This document shows, piece by piece, positions 44,866 to 53,493 of a DNA stretch of 64,000 bases; positions within the stretch are counted from its first letter, which is position 1; every line of letters starts with the position of its first letter. The notes beneath the pieces were generated by a model. That model made no database searches. It saw nothing but the letters and a program-made list of their open reading frames with translations, and was not told the DNA's origin. This DNA comes from Spirosoma terrae (GTDB taxonomy: Bacteria; Bacteroidota; Bacteroidia; Cytophagales; Spirosomataceae): assembly GCF_010435915.1 (NCBI RefSeq), contig NZ_JAAFZH010000011.1, positions 1-64,000 on the forward strand, read 5' to 3'. The position numbers and the translations under genes were made by a program.

Positions 44866-45217
44866 ATCACTACGCTTGTTTCACTCTATTCTTATTAATT
44901 CATTAAAAACAAATTCTCTCTCCAAGAAGAAGTCTTAATATATGTTAGACGGGATAAGGTAAATATGGATACGAAAAATATATTAAAAGGTATATTCGTA
45001 TATTAATATGAGGCTTTTTTCTAAAATCGACGGTATTTTGTATGGTTATAGGCCGATTTGACTTACCAGAAGTAGGTGGGCAAGGGTTTGACCAGCCCTA
45101 TATTGATATAGTAGTGGCCTAAACGGGTATAATAACCCTTATGAGTGAAGGCATAGGCAGGTGAACGTAACCTGTATTATCTGAGAAGCTTTGATAGGGA
45201 TCTTGACGTAGTACGAT
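44866..45217. other. Intergenic region, 352 nt
   Basis: AT-rich, with a small palindrome CTATATTGATATAG near 45098. No exact TAnnTTTG match for the sigma factor gene and no gene was seen. Confidence 0.45.
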
Positions 45218-46732
45218 TCATTTTTTTGATGAACCTGTTACTTCTACTGGGCTTATAACTCCGGCCTCCGTGTTGCTGATAAAGGCGATACGTTTGCTAT
45301 CTGGCGACCAGGAAGGCGTATTGATTGATCCTTGCCCGCCATATACATAAGCGACCACTTTGGATTGGCCACCGCTTACAGGCATTAAGCGAAGATAAAC
45401 GTGTTTGTAGGGAGGATGATCGCCCGATTTTACTTCCTCTTTCAGAAACGACAAAAAGACGATCCATTTGCCATCGGGAGAAATATGGGGAAACCAATCA
45501 TGAAACTCGCCCGACGTAACGGCTTCCTGCTGACTCCCATCGGGCTTCATTCGCCAGATTTGCATCGTCCCGGTGCGGTTTGAGTTAAAATAAATGTATT
45601 GGCCATTAGGCGTATACTCAGGGCCGTCGTCGAGCCCTGTTGCCGTTGTTAGCCGGGTTTCTGGGCCCCCGTTAGCTGAAATTTTGTAGACGTCGTACTC
45701 GTCGTTTCGGGCCCCGCAAAAAACCAGGTTGTTGCCGTCGGGCGACCAGCCGTGCAGGTACGATGGACCTTGTGGAGTAATCTGTTTGGGCGTTCCACCC
45801 ATAATAGGCACTGTGTAAATAATAGAGCCGCCTAATTCTTTAACACCGCTGCTCAGACCAATCATTTTTCCATCGAATGATAAAACATGGTCATTGTTGT
45901 TATTCTTTACGGTGCCCGTGTTTAATACGGTCTGCTGTTTGCTGGCCAGATCAAATGTGTATAGAACACCCTGCCCGTTGTAGAGAAGTGTTTTGCCGTC
46001 GGGCGTCCAGTTCGGAGCCTGAATCGAATTTGGGGCCGTGTGAATAACAGTACGCTTGCCCGTGAACACGTCAAGAATTTCCAGGCGGCTCCCCAGATTC
46101 ATTCGGTTGGGTGATTCATCCGGCGAAACCGGAACCGTAATCCGAACATCCTCGAACCGGGCTTTTGCTACGTTGGCTGGCGATTGTGAGCTAACAAATA
46201 AGCCAACGTACGGATCAGCTCCCAGATCAATCGTACTAACTTCCTGGGTATGAAACGGCTCGCCGAATTTGGCGACTCGTAGGGTAAACGTAGTGCCGCT
46301 ACGTTCTAACTGGATAATATCTGGCTGCTGAACCGATACGCTTTTTTCGGCCATGTTCCCGGCCTCCGATGCCCGAAACCGAAGTTGGGCGGGGCCGTTG
46401 GCCGTAACAGATGCGCGAACTTGTGGCGATTCGGCCGACAGGGATGCGGAGGCAACCCAGCCAATCTGGCTGGCAGGGTCCAACTGCCGGACGCGGGCAT
46501 ATAGGATAAAATCGCCTTTAAGACGTTTCCACAGGTAATGGAAATGATCGCCTTTGGAGGAGCCTTTGCTGGTTATTTCGTAACTGTGCGTGGCTGGATC
46601 ATAACGAGCCGTTCCAGACGTAGCGCCTACGTTTGTCTGCGAATCGAATACGCCAGCGGGTTGCTGGGCGTAGGCAGATAGGCTTATACTAAACAGCCAA
46701 TGTACTATCAGGCAGAAAAACGCTTGCTTCAT
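45218..46732 (-). CDS. Secreted TolB/PD40-type beta-propeller protein
   Basis: 504 residues. A signal peptide (FCLIVHWLFSISLSAYAQ) is followed by a jelly-roll-like N-terminal domain (about 25-200; HFHYLWKRLKGDFILYARVR, a DUF1349/LamG-like look) and a C-terminal propeller of PD40 blades (APNWTPDGKTLLYNGQG, LHGWSPDGNNLVFCGARND, GPEYTPNGQYIYFNSNRTG, FPHISPDGKWIVFLSF, TPSWSPDSKRIAFISN). Such proteins are often called TolB-like or biopolymer-transporter-TolR-like in databases, but no Tol-Pal genes are near. It probably binds a ligand or protein in the periplasm or outside; specificity is unknown. Confidence 0.88.
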   Translation of the reverse strand: MKQAFFCLIVHWLFSISLSAYAQQPAGVFDSQTNVGATSGTARYDPATHSYEITSKGSSKGDHFHYLWKRLKGDFILYARVRQLDPASQIGWVASASLSAESPQVRASVTANGPAQLRFRASEAGNMAEKSVSVQQPDIIQLERSGTTFTLRVAKFGEPFHTQEVSTIDLGADPYVGLFVSSQSPANVAKARFEDVRITVPVSPDESPNRMNLGSRLEILDVFTGKRTVIHTAPNSIQAPNWTPDGKTLLYNGQGVLYTFDLASKQQTVLNTGTVKNNNNDHVLSFDGKMIGLSSGVKELGGSIIYTVPIMGGTPKQITPQGPSYLHGWSPDGNNLVFCGARNDEYDVYKISANGGPETRLTTATGLDDGPEYTPNGQYIYFNSNRTGTMQIWRMKPDGSQQEAVTSGEFHDWFPHISPDGKWIVFLSFLKEEVKSGDHPPYKHVYLRLMPVSGGQSKVVAYVYGGQGSINTPSWSPDSKRIAFISNTEAGVISPVEVTGSSKK

Positions 46733-46882
46733 GGCTTTGTCGGAGGCTATACGGGGTCGTCTCCGGTAAAAGAACGAGCGAGTTAAAGTTTACTTTCTTA
46801 TAAACTGATGCCTGTATCAGCTAGTTAAGTGAAGAGGGATAAACAGATTGTTCCTGAATGTACTCAACAAAAAACGTTTCTT

Positions 46883-47188
46883 ATGCGACCGCTCTTATTG
46901 TCTTTCGTTTTTAGCGCCTGTGCATCGGTTTGTTTCGGGCAGGCCGATACGTCGAAAATTGTCCGTGAACCAGCACGATCCCCGTCGGCGCAGGTTCCCA
47001 TTCCAGGTATTGATGCGCCTTTGTCGGGGCCAGGAACACTGATGCAATCGTCTCCCCAGCCCAATGCGGTTGCTACACCCCAGAAAGTAGGAAAGAAAGG
47101 GAAGGTTACTACGAACCCACCCAGCGACCCACGAGCTTTTGGCGTAGCTGTACCCGTAGGTAAAGCAAAAAAAGATACGTTACGTTAA
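46883..47188 (+). CDS. Small secreted Pro-rich protein of unknown function
   Basis: 101 residues from the ATG at 46883, which opens a signal peptide (MRPLLLSFVFSACASVCFGQ); a GTG frame from 46829 is less likely. The mature part is low-complexity, rich in Pro, Gly, Lys and Val (SPSAQVPIPGIDAPLSG, KVGKKGKVTTNPPS) and ends KAKKDTLR. I do not recognise it. It is convergent with the LytTR regulator gene, with 17 nt between stops. Confidence 0.55.
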   Translation: MRPLLLSFVFSACASVCFGQADTSKIVREPARSPSAQVPIPGIDAPLSGPGTLMQSSPQPNAVATPQKVGKKGKVTTNPPSDPRAFGVAVPVGKAKKDTLR

Positions 47189-47205
47189 CGTATAGGGAAG
47201 CGTTC

Positions 47206-47991
47206 TTACTTGCCCATCCAGGTCTTAAAGTCACTAACTTTTTCGCGGCTTACCAATGCTTCCTTGTCAAAGACTGGCCGGAGATTCAGGGCCAGTCTAT
47301 TGCCAAAATAAGGCTGGATTTGATCAACGGCCTGGTGGGTAACCAATACTCCGCGATTGATGCGGAAGAATCGGTTGGGATCAAGCCCATCGGCCAGTTC
47401 ATCAAGGGTGTAATCGACCAGGAATTTCTGGCCCGTATGCGTCGTGAAAAAGCTGTATCGTTCTTCCGTATAGAAGTAGGCAATCTCGCTGACTTCAACG
47501 GAAAGTAACCGTTGACCCTGGCGTACTAAAAAACGCTGACGGTAATCGCGTGGAGCCTGTTTCTGAATCTGTTGCAGTAGTTTTTCAATGTTACGAACCG
47601 GGTCGCTGTCGGTAGAGCGGCCATGTAGTGCTTCGTACTTTTGAAGGCTACGTTCCAGATCGTCGCGCTGCACGGGTTTCAGCAGATAATCAATGCTGTT
47701 GACCTTGAAAGCCTGTAGCGCGTATTCGTCGTAAGAAGTCGTAAAAATCACCGTGCTACGTACGGACGTGCGTTCAAAGATTTCAAAGCTCTGACCGTCG
47801 GCTAATTCAATGTCCAGAAAGATAAGATCGGGCTCCGGTTGGCCACTGTCTCGCCGGTTTTCCAGCCATTTTACGGTATCTTCAATGCTGGCCGTTACGC
47901 CTTCGATGGTCAGTTTCGGCGCTACGTCGTTCAGTAATTTCTGGAGTTTACGAACAGCTAGTTCTTCGTCTTCAACAATTAATGCATTCAT
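47206..47991 (-). CDS. LytTR family response regulator
   Basis: 261 residues. The receiver domain has the acidic pocket IVEDEE, phospho-acceptor Asp60 (PDLIFLDIELADG) and KPVQRDDLERSL; the C-terminal LytTR DNA-binding domain is intact (RFLVRQGQRLLSVEVSEIAY, FYTEERYSFFTTHTGQKFLV, FFRINRGVLVTHQAVDQI). Its start overlaps the end of the adjacent LytS-like kinase gene by 4 nt, so it is the direct partner of that kinase. Two more LytS-like kinases lie upstream on the same strand and may feed into the same regulator. Confidence 0.94.
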   Translation of the reverse strand: MNALIVEDEELAVRKLQKLLNDVAPKLTIEGVTASIEDTVKWLENRRDSGQPEPDLIFLDIELADGQSFEIFERTSVRSTVIFTTSYDEYALQAFKVNSIDYLLKPVQRDDLERSLQKYEALHGRSTDSDPVRNIEKLLQQIQKQAPRDYRQRFLVRQGQRLLSVEVSEIAYFYTEERYSFFTTHTGQKFLVDYTLDELADGLDPNRFFRINRGVLVTHQAVDQIQPYFGNRLALNLRPVFDKEALVSREKVSDFKTWMGK

Positions 47992-49148
47992 GAATTGGTA
48001 GAGGATTTTGTCAAAAGTGGTAAGGTTACAGTAAAATAGTCGGGCCCTGGCTCAATGACTGGTTCGGGCTGTTCGAGTAAATGGTATTTAGCCTTTATAT
48101 TCGCTAAACCAACGTGTGTGGATTCCAGCTCGCTCACGAATTCGGGTTTGGCCCAGGACGAAACGGTTCGCGATAGGTCGGCCCGTTTCGTTTTTTTCTG
48201 AAGGTTGTTACGTATCCGCAATTGACCCTGCTCCAGGGTTTCTATCTCAATATAAAGTGGTTTACTGGCCAGAATAACGTTGTGCTTTACGGCATTTTCG
48301 ACCAGCAGTTGTAGCGTAAGCGGAGGTAGCCGATAGTGTAAATATTGACTCCCTACCCGAACATCGAGATGCAGGCCGGTGCCGTGCCGGGTTTTCAGCA
48401 AATGATAATACGAATCGATGAAGGTCAGCTCGGTTTCCAGCGTTGTCAGTTCGTCGTCGTTACTGTTGTCGGATAAGGCAATGGTTGATTGACGATTCGT
48501 TTGCAGCATATAGCGATAGACACGTGCCATTTGATCAACAAACAGTTCGGCGCGCTGGGGCTCGTCGGCAATTAATGACGAAAGCGAATTTAGACTATTG
48601 AACAAAAAGTGCGGATTCACCTGACTCTTAAGACCTTGTAATTGGCCCTTTAGATTCTCTTTTTTTAATTTTTCTTTATTAATCTGTATTTGCTGCCACT
48701 GGTTCAGCGAATAGAATGTTTCATAGATACCAACCGATAGAACGATAAATACCAGATTGATTGCATATGCTTTCAGGAGGGTGGCGTAAGCGATAGAAGA
48801 ACCGAACAAACGTAGCTGGATGTATAGGCCAGCAATAATACCAAGAAACAGGGCCGACAGAACGGTATGAGCCAGCAAGGTTAACGACACCCGGCGCAGG
48901 GTTTGCTCGAAACGAGGATAGCGTCTGGTAATGACCTCGGCAACTTTACCTTGTGTAAAAAAAGTAGCGGTTAGCAACCCACTGTTCAATAACGTAGCAC
49001 TGATAAACGTCCATCCGTTTTGCCAGTAACCATCGCCGACCAGCAAATAACTGAACAGAATAGCGAAACAGGGCATGGTCAGGACGTAGGTCCACCGGCT
49101 TCGGGGCGTAATTTGCCCTACTAGCGGAAAACGAACTGGCTGATCCAT
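47988..49148 (-). CDS. LytS/YehU-type sensor histidine kinase (copy 1)
   Basis: 386 residues. About four membrane segments at the N-terminus (residues about 17-160), a coiled segment (WQQIQINKEKLKKENLKGQL), then the His_kinase (PF06580-like) core with the phospho-acceptor His in QVNPHFLFNSLNSLSSLIAD, the N box LLVENAVKHNV and the G box VGLANIKAKYHLL. Relative to its two neighbours it carries an extra about 25-residue insert just before the G box (KKTKRADLSRTVSSWAKPEF). Its end overlaps the LytTR regulator start by 4 nt. Confidence 0.93.
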   Translation of the reverse strand: MDQPVRFPLVGQITPRSRWTYVLTMPCFAILFSYLLVGDGYWQNGWTFISATLLNSGLLTATFFTQGKVAEVITRRYPRFEQTLRRVSLTLLAHTVLSALFLGIIAGLYIQLRLFGSSIAYATLLKAYAINLVFIVLSVGIYETFYSLNQWQQIQINKEKLKKENLKGQLQGLKSQVNPHFLFNSLNSLSSLIADEPQRAELFVDQMARVYRYMLQTNRQSTIALSDNSNDDELTTLETELTFIDSYYHLLKTRHGTGLHLDVRVGSQYLHYRLPPLTLQLLVENAVKHNVILASKPLYIEIETLEQGQLRIRNNLQKKTKRADLSRTVSSWAKPEFVSELESTHVGLANIKAKYHLLEQPEPVIEPGPDYFTVTLPLLTKSSTNS

Positions 49149-49347
49149 GCGTGCTTCTGATTAATGACTGTTAAGTGGACTTTGTCTACTGCTGCTAATT
49201 GGTGTCTGAGCGAGCCAATGCCGGCTATTGCTACAGTAGGAATGATAAAGATAGTAACGCCATTTTGGAAGCCATTTTCTTATGTACGTCAACTGTACGA
49301 ATTCCGTAATGAGTTGAGCAAAAAACTGGTTAAGCGGTACCGACTTG

Positions 49348-50487
49348 TTAGTGTTTGGCTGATAGTTTGTTTATGGACAGAAGTGGTAGCAATACGCTAA
49401 ATTGGTCGTCTTCAGCGTTAACGACTACGTATTGATGCAGCACCTGCATGTATTTTGCTTTCAGACTGGCCAGCCCGGCCTGGCGGGTAATCATACGTAG
49501 CGTTTTTTTCTGGCGATTGTTGGTTACCAGGAGCATGCCTTCGTGAGTTATCTCAATACGGATAACTAATGGATTTTTGGCCGACATACTGTTGTGCTTG
49601 ATGGCGTTTTCAACCAGTGTCAGCAGGGTTAATGGGAGTAAGGTACATAGCCCATAAGCTGGCTGAGCCAAAGACGGAATCTGTATGCGCAGGCTGTTGC
49701 CGTATCGCACCTGAAGTAGATCGGTGTATAGGCTGATGAAGTCGAGTTCTTCCTGAAGCGTAACCAGCTCATTTTGTCCATCGATAAACTCAATATTCTC
49801 TGGTCTGCTGGATTGTAGCATGTAGCGATAGACCCGCGCCAGCTTATCCACAAACTGTTCGGCTAGTTTCGGCTCTTCGCTAATTAATACTGATAAGGAG
49901 TTAAGGCTGTTAAAGAGAAAATGTGGATTGAGCTGACCCTTTAGGTTATCGTACTGACGTTGTAAGGCCATGCGTTGCAGTAGTTCGCTTTCCGTCAGAT
50001 CCTCTTTCCATTGGCTGTAGGTATAGAACAGGCTAAGGGCCAGGCAGAGAAAAATATCAAATACCAGACCTAGTATCCAGATCGGCTGGACCGTCGACCA
50101 GCTTAGCTGAACGCCCGTTGCCGGAATAAGGCTGTATATCCACACGTCAAAAATGGCCAGACCAATCGTAAGACCGCCTACCAGTAAAGCCATTACCAGA
50201 GTTCGTGGCACCGTTTGATTTATAGCCGGATAGAGCCGGGTTGCCCATCGGGTGAGTAAGGTAAGCAGACTAATGGATAGCCAGTACAGAAAAAAGACCA
50301 AGGCGGTTCCGATCCAGAACAGCCCAGAATCCGTAAAGTAGCGAAAGCCAATAAAGTAATAATTGCCCAGTGGAAACAGCAAAGGCATCATCAGCAAGTG
50401 ATAACGCCACTCGTATTTTGAGAAGAAGCGCGGTCGGCGGTTGTCCAGTGTGTGAACAGGAGACCTGATGATGTCTGGGAAGATCAT
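49348..50487 (-). CDS. LytS/YehU-type sensor histidine kinase (copy 2)
   Basis: 379 residues from the ATG at 50487; an upstream TTG at 50544 would start 2 nt after the previous stop and is possible. Four membrane helices occupy about residues 30-165, followed by the kinase core QLNPHFLFNSLNSLSVLISE (His), LVENAIKHNSM (N box) and AGLASLKAKYMQVL (G box). It is clearly paralogous to the kinases on both sides. A 199-nt spacer separates it from copy 1. The signal is unknown. Confidence 0.9.
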   Translation of the reverse strand: MIFPDIIRSPVHTLDNRRPRFFSKYEWRYHLLMMPLLFPLGNYYFIGFRYFTDSGLFWIGTALVFFLYWLSISLLTLLTRWATRLYPAINQTVPRTLVMALLVGGLTIGLAIFDVWIYSLIPATGVQLSWSTVQPIWILGLVFDIFLCLALSLFYTYSQWKEDLTESELLQRMALQRQYDNLKGQLNPHFLFNSLNSLSVLISEEPKLAEQFVDKLARVYRYMLQSSRPENIEFIDGQNELVTLQEELDFISLYTDLLQVRYGNSLRIQIPSLAQPAYGLCTLLPLTLLTLVENAIKHNSMSAKNPLVIRIEITHEGMLLVTNNRQKKTLRMITRQAGLASLKAKYMQVLHQYVVVNAEDDQFSVLLPLLSINKLSAKH

Positions 50488-50546
50488 GGTATCAATCGCC
50501 GAATATACGTAAATCTGTCTGTCAATAAAGAAGCTGCGGGGCAACT

Positions 50547-51611
50547 TTACACAGCCGCTTTGAGCGGACTCAGCAGCGGCAACAGAACTGTAAAATGCTC
50601 TTCATTTTCTTCAATAATAACGTCTGACTGCGTTAGCATTCGGTATTTAGCCGCAATATTGGCCAGGCCAATGCCATTGCTAAGGCTTTGCTTATTTTTT
50701 CGCTGAAGATTGTTCCTGACCGCCAGTAAAACACAATCCTGATCACTAACCGACGATTGAGTGGATATATCGATAGTAAGCGGTTTATTAGGAGCTACCA
50801 CATTATGTTTTACCGCGTTCTCGACCAGAAGCTGTAGGGTCAGGGGCGGTAGCGAGTGAGCCAGGCAGTTCGGTGGTACGGCGGTACGAACGGCAATACC
50901 AGCGCCATGCCTGGTTTTTAACAGATGAGCATACGACTTGATGAACAGCAGCTCGGTTTCCAGCGATGTCAGTTCTCGGTCATTCGATTGGAGCAAGTAT
51001 CGGTAAACTCTCGACAGCTCATCCACAAACTGCCCGGCCTGAACCGGCGATTCGTCGATCAATGTTGAGAGTGAGTTAAGCGCATTGAACAGAAAATGCG
51101 GATTGACCTGATTTTTCAGCGAATCGAACCGAGCCTGCCATTCGGTTTTTATGAGTAGTTCCTTCTCCCGATACGTATCCTGAAGCTGCCGAATTAAGTA
51201 GCCTCCTTCGTAGATCGCTACGTAGACAGACACATAGACAACCTGAATACCCGTTGTTTCGATGTAGTTATACACATCAAATGTCCAGATGCCTACGTCT
51301 AAAAACCAGTTAATCAGGATACGTAGCGAGGCATTGAGATTGGCCAGTACGATAATCAACGCTCCCAGTACAACGAGCCGTGGCTGCATGCGCGACAGGC
51401 CCGGATAACGCTTTTGACTGTATAGAATCAACAGCCGGGCCAGTTCCCAGCCAATGTAGCCGCAGCTAATGGCAATGCAGACAAATTGTAGAATTTGGCG
51501 GGGAGAACTCTTTACATAAATAGAAAGTCGAAAGAAGAAGGTACCAAAGGCAAACAGCACAAGCGGCCCAAAAAGCCGCAACTTTGCTTCTTTCGATAGT
51601 CTTATGGTCAT
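50547..51611 (-). CDS. LytS/YehU-type sensor histidine kinase (copy 3)
   Basis: 354 residues with four N-terminal membrane helices (about 10-150), a linker (REKELLIKTEWQARFDSLKN), phospho-acceptor His in QVNPHFLFNALNSLSTLIDE, N box LLVENAVKHNVV and G box GIGLANIAAKYRML. It is the first gene of the three-kinase series, transcribed toward the LytTR regulator. It and copy 1 share LPPLTLQLLVENAVKHN, so they look closer to each other than to copy 2. Tandem duplication of one kinase gene is the simplest origin. Confidence 0.92.
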   Translation of the reverse strand: MTIRLSKEAKLRLFGPLVLFAFGTFFFRLSIYVKSSPRQILQFVCIAISCGYIGWELARLLILYSQKRYPGLSRMQPRLVVLGALIIVLANLNASLRILINWFLDVGIWTFDVYNYIETTGIQVVYVSVYVAIYEGGYLIRQLQDTYREKELLIKTEWQARFDSLKNQVNPHFLFNALNSLSTLIDESPVQAGQFVDELSRVYRYLLQSNDRELTSLETELLFIKSYAHLLKTRHGAGIAVRTAVPPNCLAHSLPPLTLQLLVENAVKHNVVAPNKPLTIDISTQSSVSDQDCVLLAVRNNLQRKNKQSLSNGIGLANIAAKYRMLTQSDVIIEENEEHFTVLLPLLSPLKAAV

Positions 51612-51750
51612 AGGGGATTGAGGAGGCTACTCCAACGTAGCAAATTAGCTAATTATTGACTCTGAATCAATGGATAGTACAGGTAAATAGTGGAATAAAA
51701 CCATAGAGTATGAGCGCCTATTATGGATTTGCCCGTTCTATGTGACAAAA

Positions 51751-51879
51751 ATGATTGGTAGAGGATCACGAGCGAAGTACATTATGTGCCAACTGGTAAA
51801 AGCGATTGGTCAACAGGAGTATTGCCTGAATGAACTGGAAAGGAAAGTTAAGTTCATGCCTGCTGTTATTGATGTGTGA
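51751..51879 (+). CDS. Possible small ORF or gene remnant
   Basis: 42 codons from an ATG, coding-like in composition (MIGRGSRAKYIMCQ, LNELERKVKFMPAV) and open for about 18 more codons upstream without an ATG (a GTG lies at 51742). No ribosome-binding site or promoter is evident. It may be a short protein, a decayed gene end or chance. Confidence 0.2.
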   Translation: MIGRGSRAKYIMCQLVKAIGQQEYCLNELERKVKFMPAVIDV

Positions 51880-51949
51880 ATACGTTTGTAACGTCTATTG
51901 CATTAGATAATCCCAGCGTTGACAAATGGGGTACTGATGCAGTTCGAAT

Positions 51950-51993
51950 CTTTGACAAAGTTTAGAACCGCCCGGCGGCACGGTTTGTCAAAG
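51950..51993. repeat. REP-like palindrome sharing its core with the 58-bp inverted repeat
   Basis: The outer arms CTTTGACAAA (51950-51959) and TTTGTCAAAG (51984-51993) are perfect complements and enclose AGAACCGCCCGGCGGCACGG (51964-51983). That core matches the end of the 58-bp inverted repeat (AGAACCGC, CCGGCGGC, CGGT) with a one-base gap and one substitution. Confidence 0.6.
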
Positions 51994-52179
51994 GTGAGAT
52001 TAACTCAATAGTGGGCCGACGTTACGTCAGGATGTTTTTTTGAAAACAGTGGATGATCTGGTTTGTAAATGGATGTACTACGTAGATCCGGGGACGTAAT
52101 CAGCAGAGACTATGCCCATAGGATCTGTTAAATCAGGCAGCGGTTTATAGAACGGCACCAATGCGCATCGGGCTTTTCC

Positions 52180-52187
52180 TATCTTTG
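52180..52187 (+). promoter_or_regulatory. -7 promoter element of the GtrA-like gene
   Basis: TATCTTTG is an exact TAnnTTTG match, 22 nt before the ATG at 52210. No -33 TTG at the right distance. Confidence 0.45.
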
Positions 52188-52209
52188 CCGCTCGCTTTTA
52201 CCGTAGATT

Positions 52210-52698
52210 ATGAATAGCCAACTATTCAATAAAAAAGATTTAATCGCTTATTTTATTGTCGCTGCCATTGGGGCATCTCTGCAACTTCTGGTTGGCACGC
52301 TGCTTCAGGAGTGGTTTCTGGTAACGTATGAACAGGCGCTTTTTGCCGGTTACGTAGCTTCCTTTTTTGTCGGTTTTTATCTGACTAAACTGTTTGCATT
52401 TAATGCTAAAAACTCGGCCAAAACCCGGCGCGAAATCGCCAAATTTACCTTGGTATCAATCATTTCCTGCATTATAACGGTTTATGGTTCTTCGCTGCTC
52501 TACAGCGTGTCAGTCGATATGCTTCAGTCCTATATCATTACCATACCGTCGTCGACAAAAGAAGTGAATGTCAATAAATTAGTGGCCCACACCGGCGGAA
52601 TGGGGCTGAGTTTTATCAGCAATTATATTCTGCATAAGCAGTTTACCTTTCGCAATACCGGCTTTTATGACAAACTAAAACGCTTGCTGAATTTATAG
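52210..52698 (+). CDS. GtrA-like membrane protein
   Basis: 162 residues with four membrane segments (about 12-30, 42-60, 77-98, 125-142) and family motifs FVGFYLTKLFAFNAK and LSFISNYILHKQFTFR. GtrA-like proteins are thought to flip or help present undecaprenyl-linked sugars for cell-surface polysaccharide decoration. Relative to the typical about 130-residue form there is an insert between helices 3 and 4 (PSSTKEVNVNKLVAHTGG). No glycosyltransferase is next to it. It is convergent with a beta-barrel gene, 5 nt between stops. Confidence 0.82.
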   Translation: MNSQLFNKKDLIAYFIVAAIGASLQLLVGTLLQEWFLVTYEQALFAGYVASFFVGFYLTKLFAFNAKNSAKTRREIAKFTLVSIISCIITVYGSSLLYSVSVDMLQSYIITIPSSTKEVNVNKLVAHTGGMGLSFISNYILHKQFTFRNTGFYDKLKRLLNL

Positions 52699-52703
52699 GA
52701 ATC

Positions 52704-53321
52704 TCATTGCCGGGGCAGCAGTAAATAACTTAGGCCAACCTGAGCTTGCCAAAAGTTGGAAGAGCCAATTTTGAACCCATCAGAAGGACGGACTGCATCC
52801 TGCCAATTGGCAACAACTTCGCCACGTAGCGCGGGGGTAATACCGATCGTTAGACCAGCCGAAAGCGAACGCGAATGTATGCCAGAGATGGTATTGTTCT
52901 GATACGTACGAAACCCGGAATTGCCCGAAGTGCTGGAGTAGTCCTGACTCGTAAAGGTATAGGTGCCAAATCGATAGGCAGCGGCTACGAATGGTGAAAG
53001 ACGCGTCTGCGTGAACTGATAGCGTATGGCCGGACCAACAGAAAGCAGATTTGTTTCTATAACTCTCTGCGTCCACTCTCCGCTCCAGCTGGCCGATGCG
53101 CCGAGCATAAGCTTGTTAGCGACGTAATAACCGCCATAAAACTGAGTCGTCAGATTGTTAGCCAGGAATTGAGCTTTTGAATAGCCACCCTGAATGCCTA
53201 GTTGCCATGTTTTTCGGGCAAATGGCTTGGGGGTAATTTCAGAATTATTGGCCTGTGCGAAGCTTTGAGCTGCTGTTGAGACAGAGAAGGTATATAAGCA
53301 AAGGAGTAGGAATGCTTTCAT
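52704..53321 (-). CDS. Small outer-membrane beta-barrel protein
   Basis: 205 residues with a signal peptide (MKAFLLLCLYTFSVSTAAQS) and an eight-strand-like pattern of alternating residues (KTWQLGIQGGYSKAQFLAN, LMLGASASWSGEW, LSVGPAIRYQFTQTRLSPFV, AQVGLSYLLLPRQ), as in OmpX/OMP_b-brl-type barrels. The ligand or role is unknown. It is followed upstream on the same strand by another barrel gene, but a hairpin separates the two. Confidence 0.78.
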   Translation of the reverse strand: MKAFLLLCLYTFSVSTAAQSFAQANNSEITPKPFARKTWQLGIQGGYSKAQFLANNLTTQFYGGYYVANKLMLGASASWSGEWTQRVIETNLLSVGPAIRYQFTQTRLSPFVAAAYRFGTYTFTSQDYSSTSGNSGFRTYQNNTISGIHSRSLSAGLTIGITPALRGEVVANWQDAVRPSDGFKIGSSNFWQAQVGLSYLLLPRQ

Positions 53322-53422
53322 AGAACCGCCTATTTGCTCCCAAAACGTAACGCTTATTTTCTCAGTATAGAATCAATTGCCAGATAACGCTTTATTTATT
53401 AGGCGGCTTTAGAAGTAAACTG

Positions 53423-53482
53423 CTGAAAGTCAGAATGCCTTTGCTACGTTATAAGCGATAGCAAAGGCATTCTGACTTTCAG
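53423..53482 (-). terminator. Hairpin terminator between two beta-barrel genes
   Basis: A perfect 24-bp inverted repeat (53423-53446 with 53459-53482), 12-nt loop, 11 nt after the stop of the 53494-54252 gene. The GCTACGT heptamer spans the arm-loop junction. The T tract on the minus strand is weak. Confidence 0.6.
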
Positions 53483-53493
53483 TAAAGCTGTTA

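Larger units (their letters stand above)
51612..52209. other. Intergenic region, 598 nt
   Basis: The largest spacer in the window, between divergent kinase and GtrA-like genes. It holds a GCTACGT-type heptamer near 51633, a possible 42-codon ORF at 51751-51879, a REP-like palindrome at 51950-51993 and a -7 element at 52180. The remainder shows no recognisable feature. Confidence 0.5.

Noticed and set aside
45218..46732. Assignment of the propeller protein as TolB of a Tol-Pal system
   Set aside because: PD40 blades are shared by many proteins, the N-terminal domain differs from TolB, and no tolA/Q/R or pal gene is nearby.
49164..49400. 78-codon plus-strand frame between kinase copies 1 and 2
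   Set aside because: It overlaps the end of the copy-2 kinase gene on the other strand and shows no family resemblance, promoter or signal peptide.
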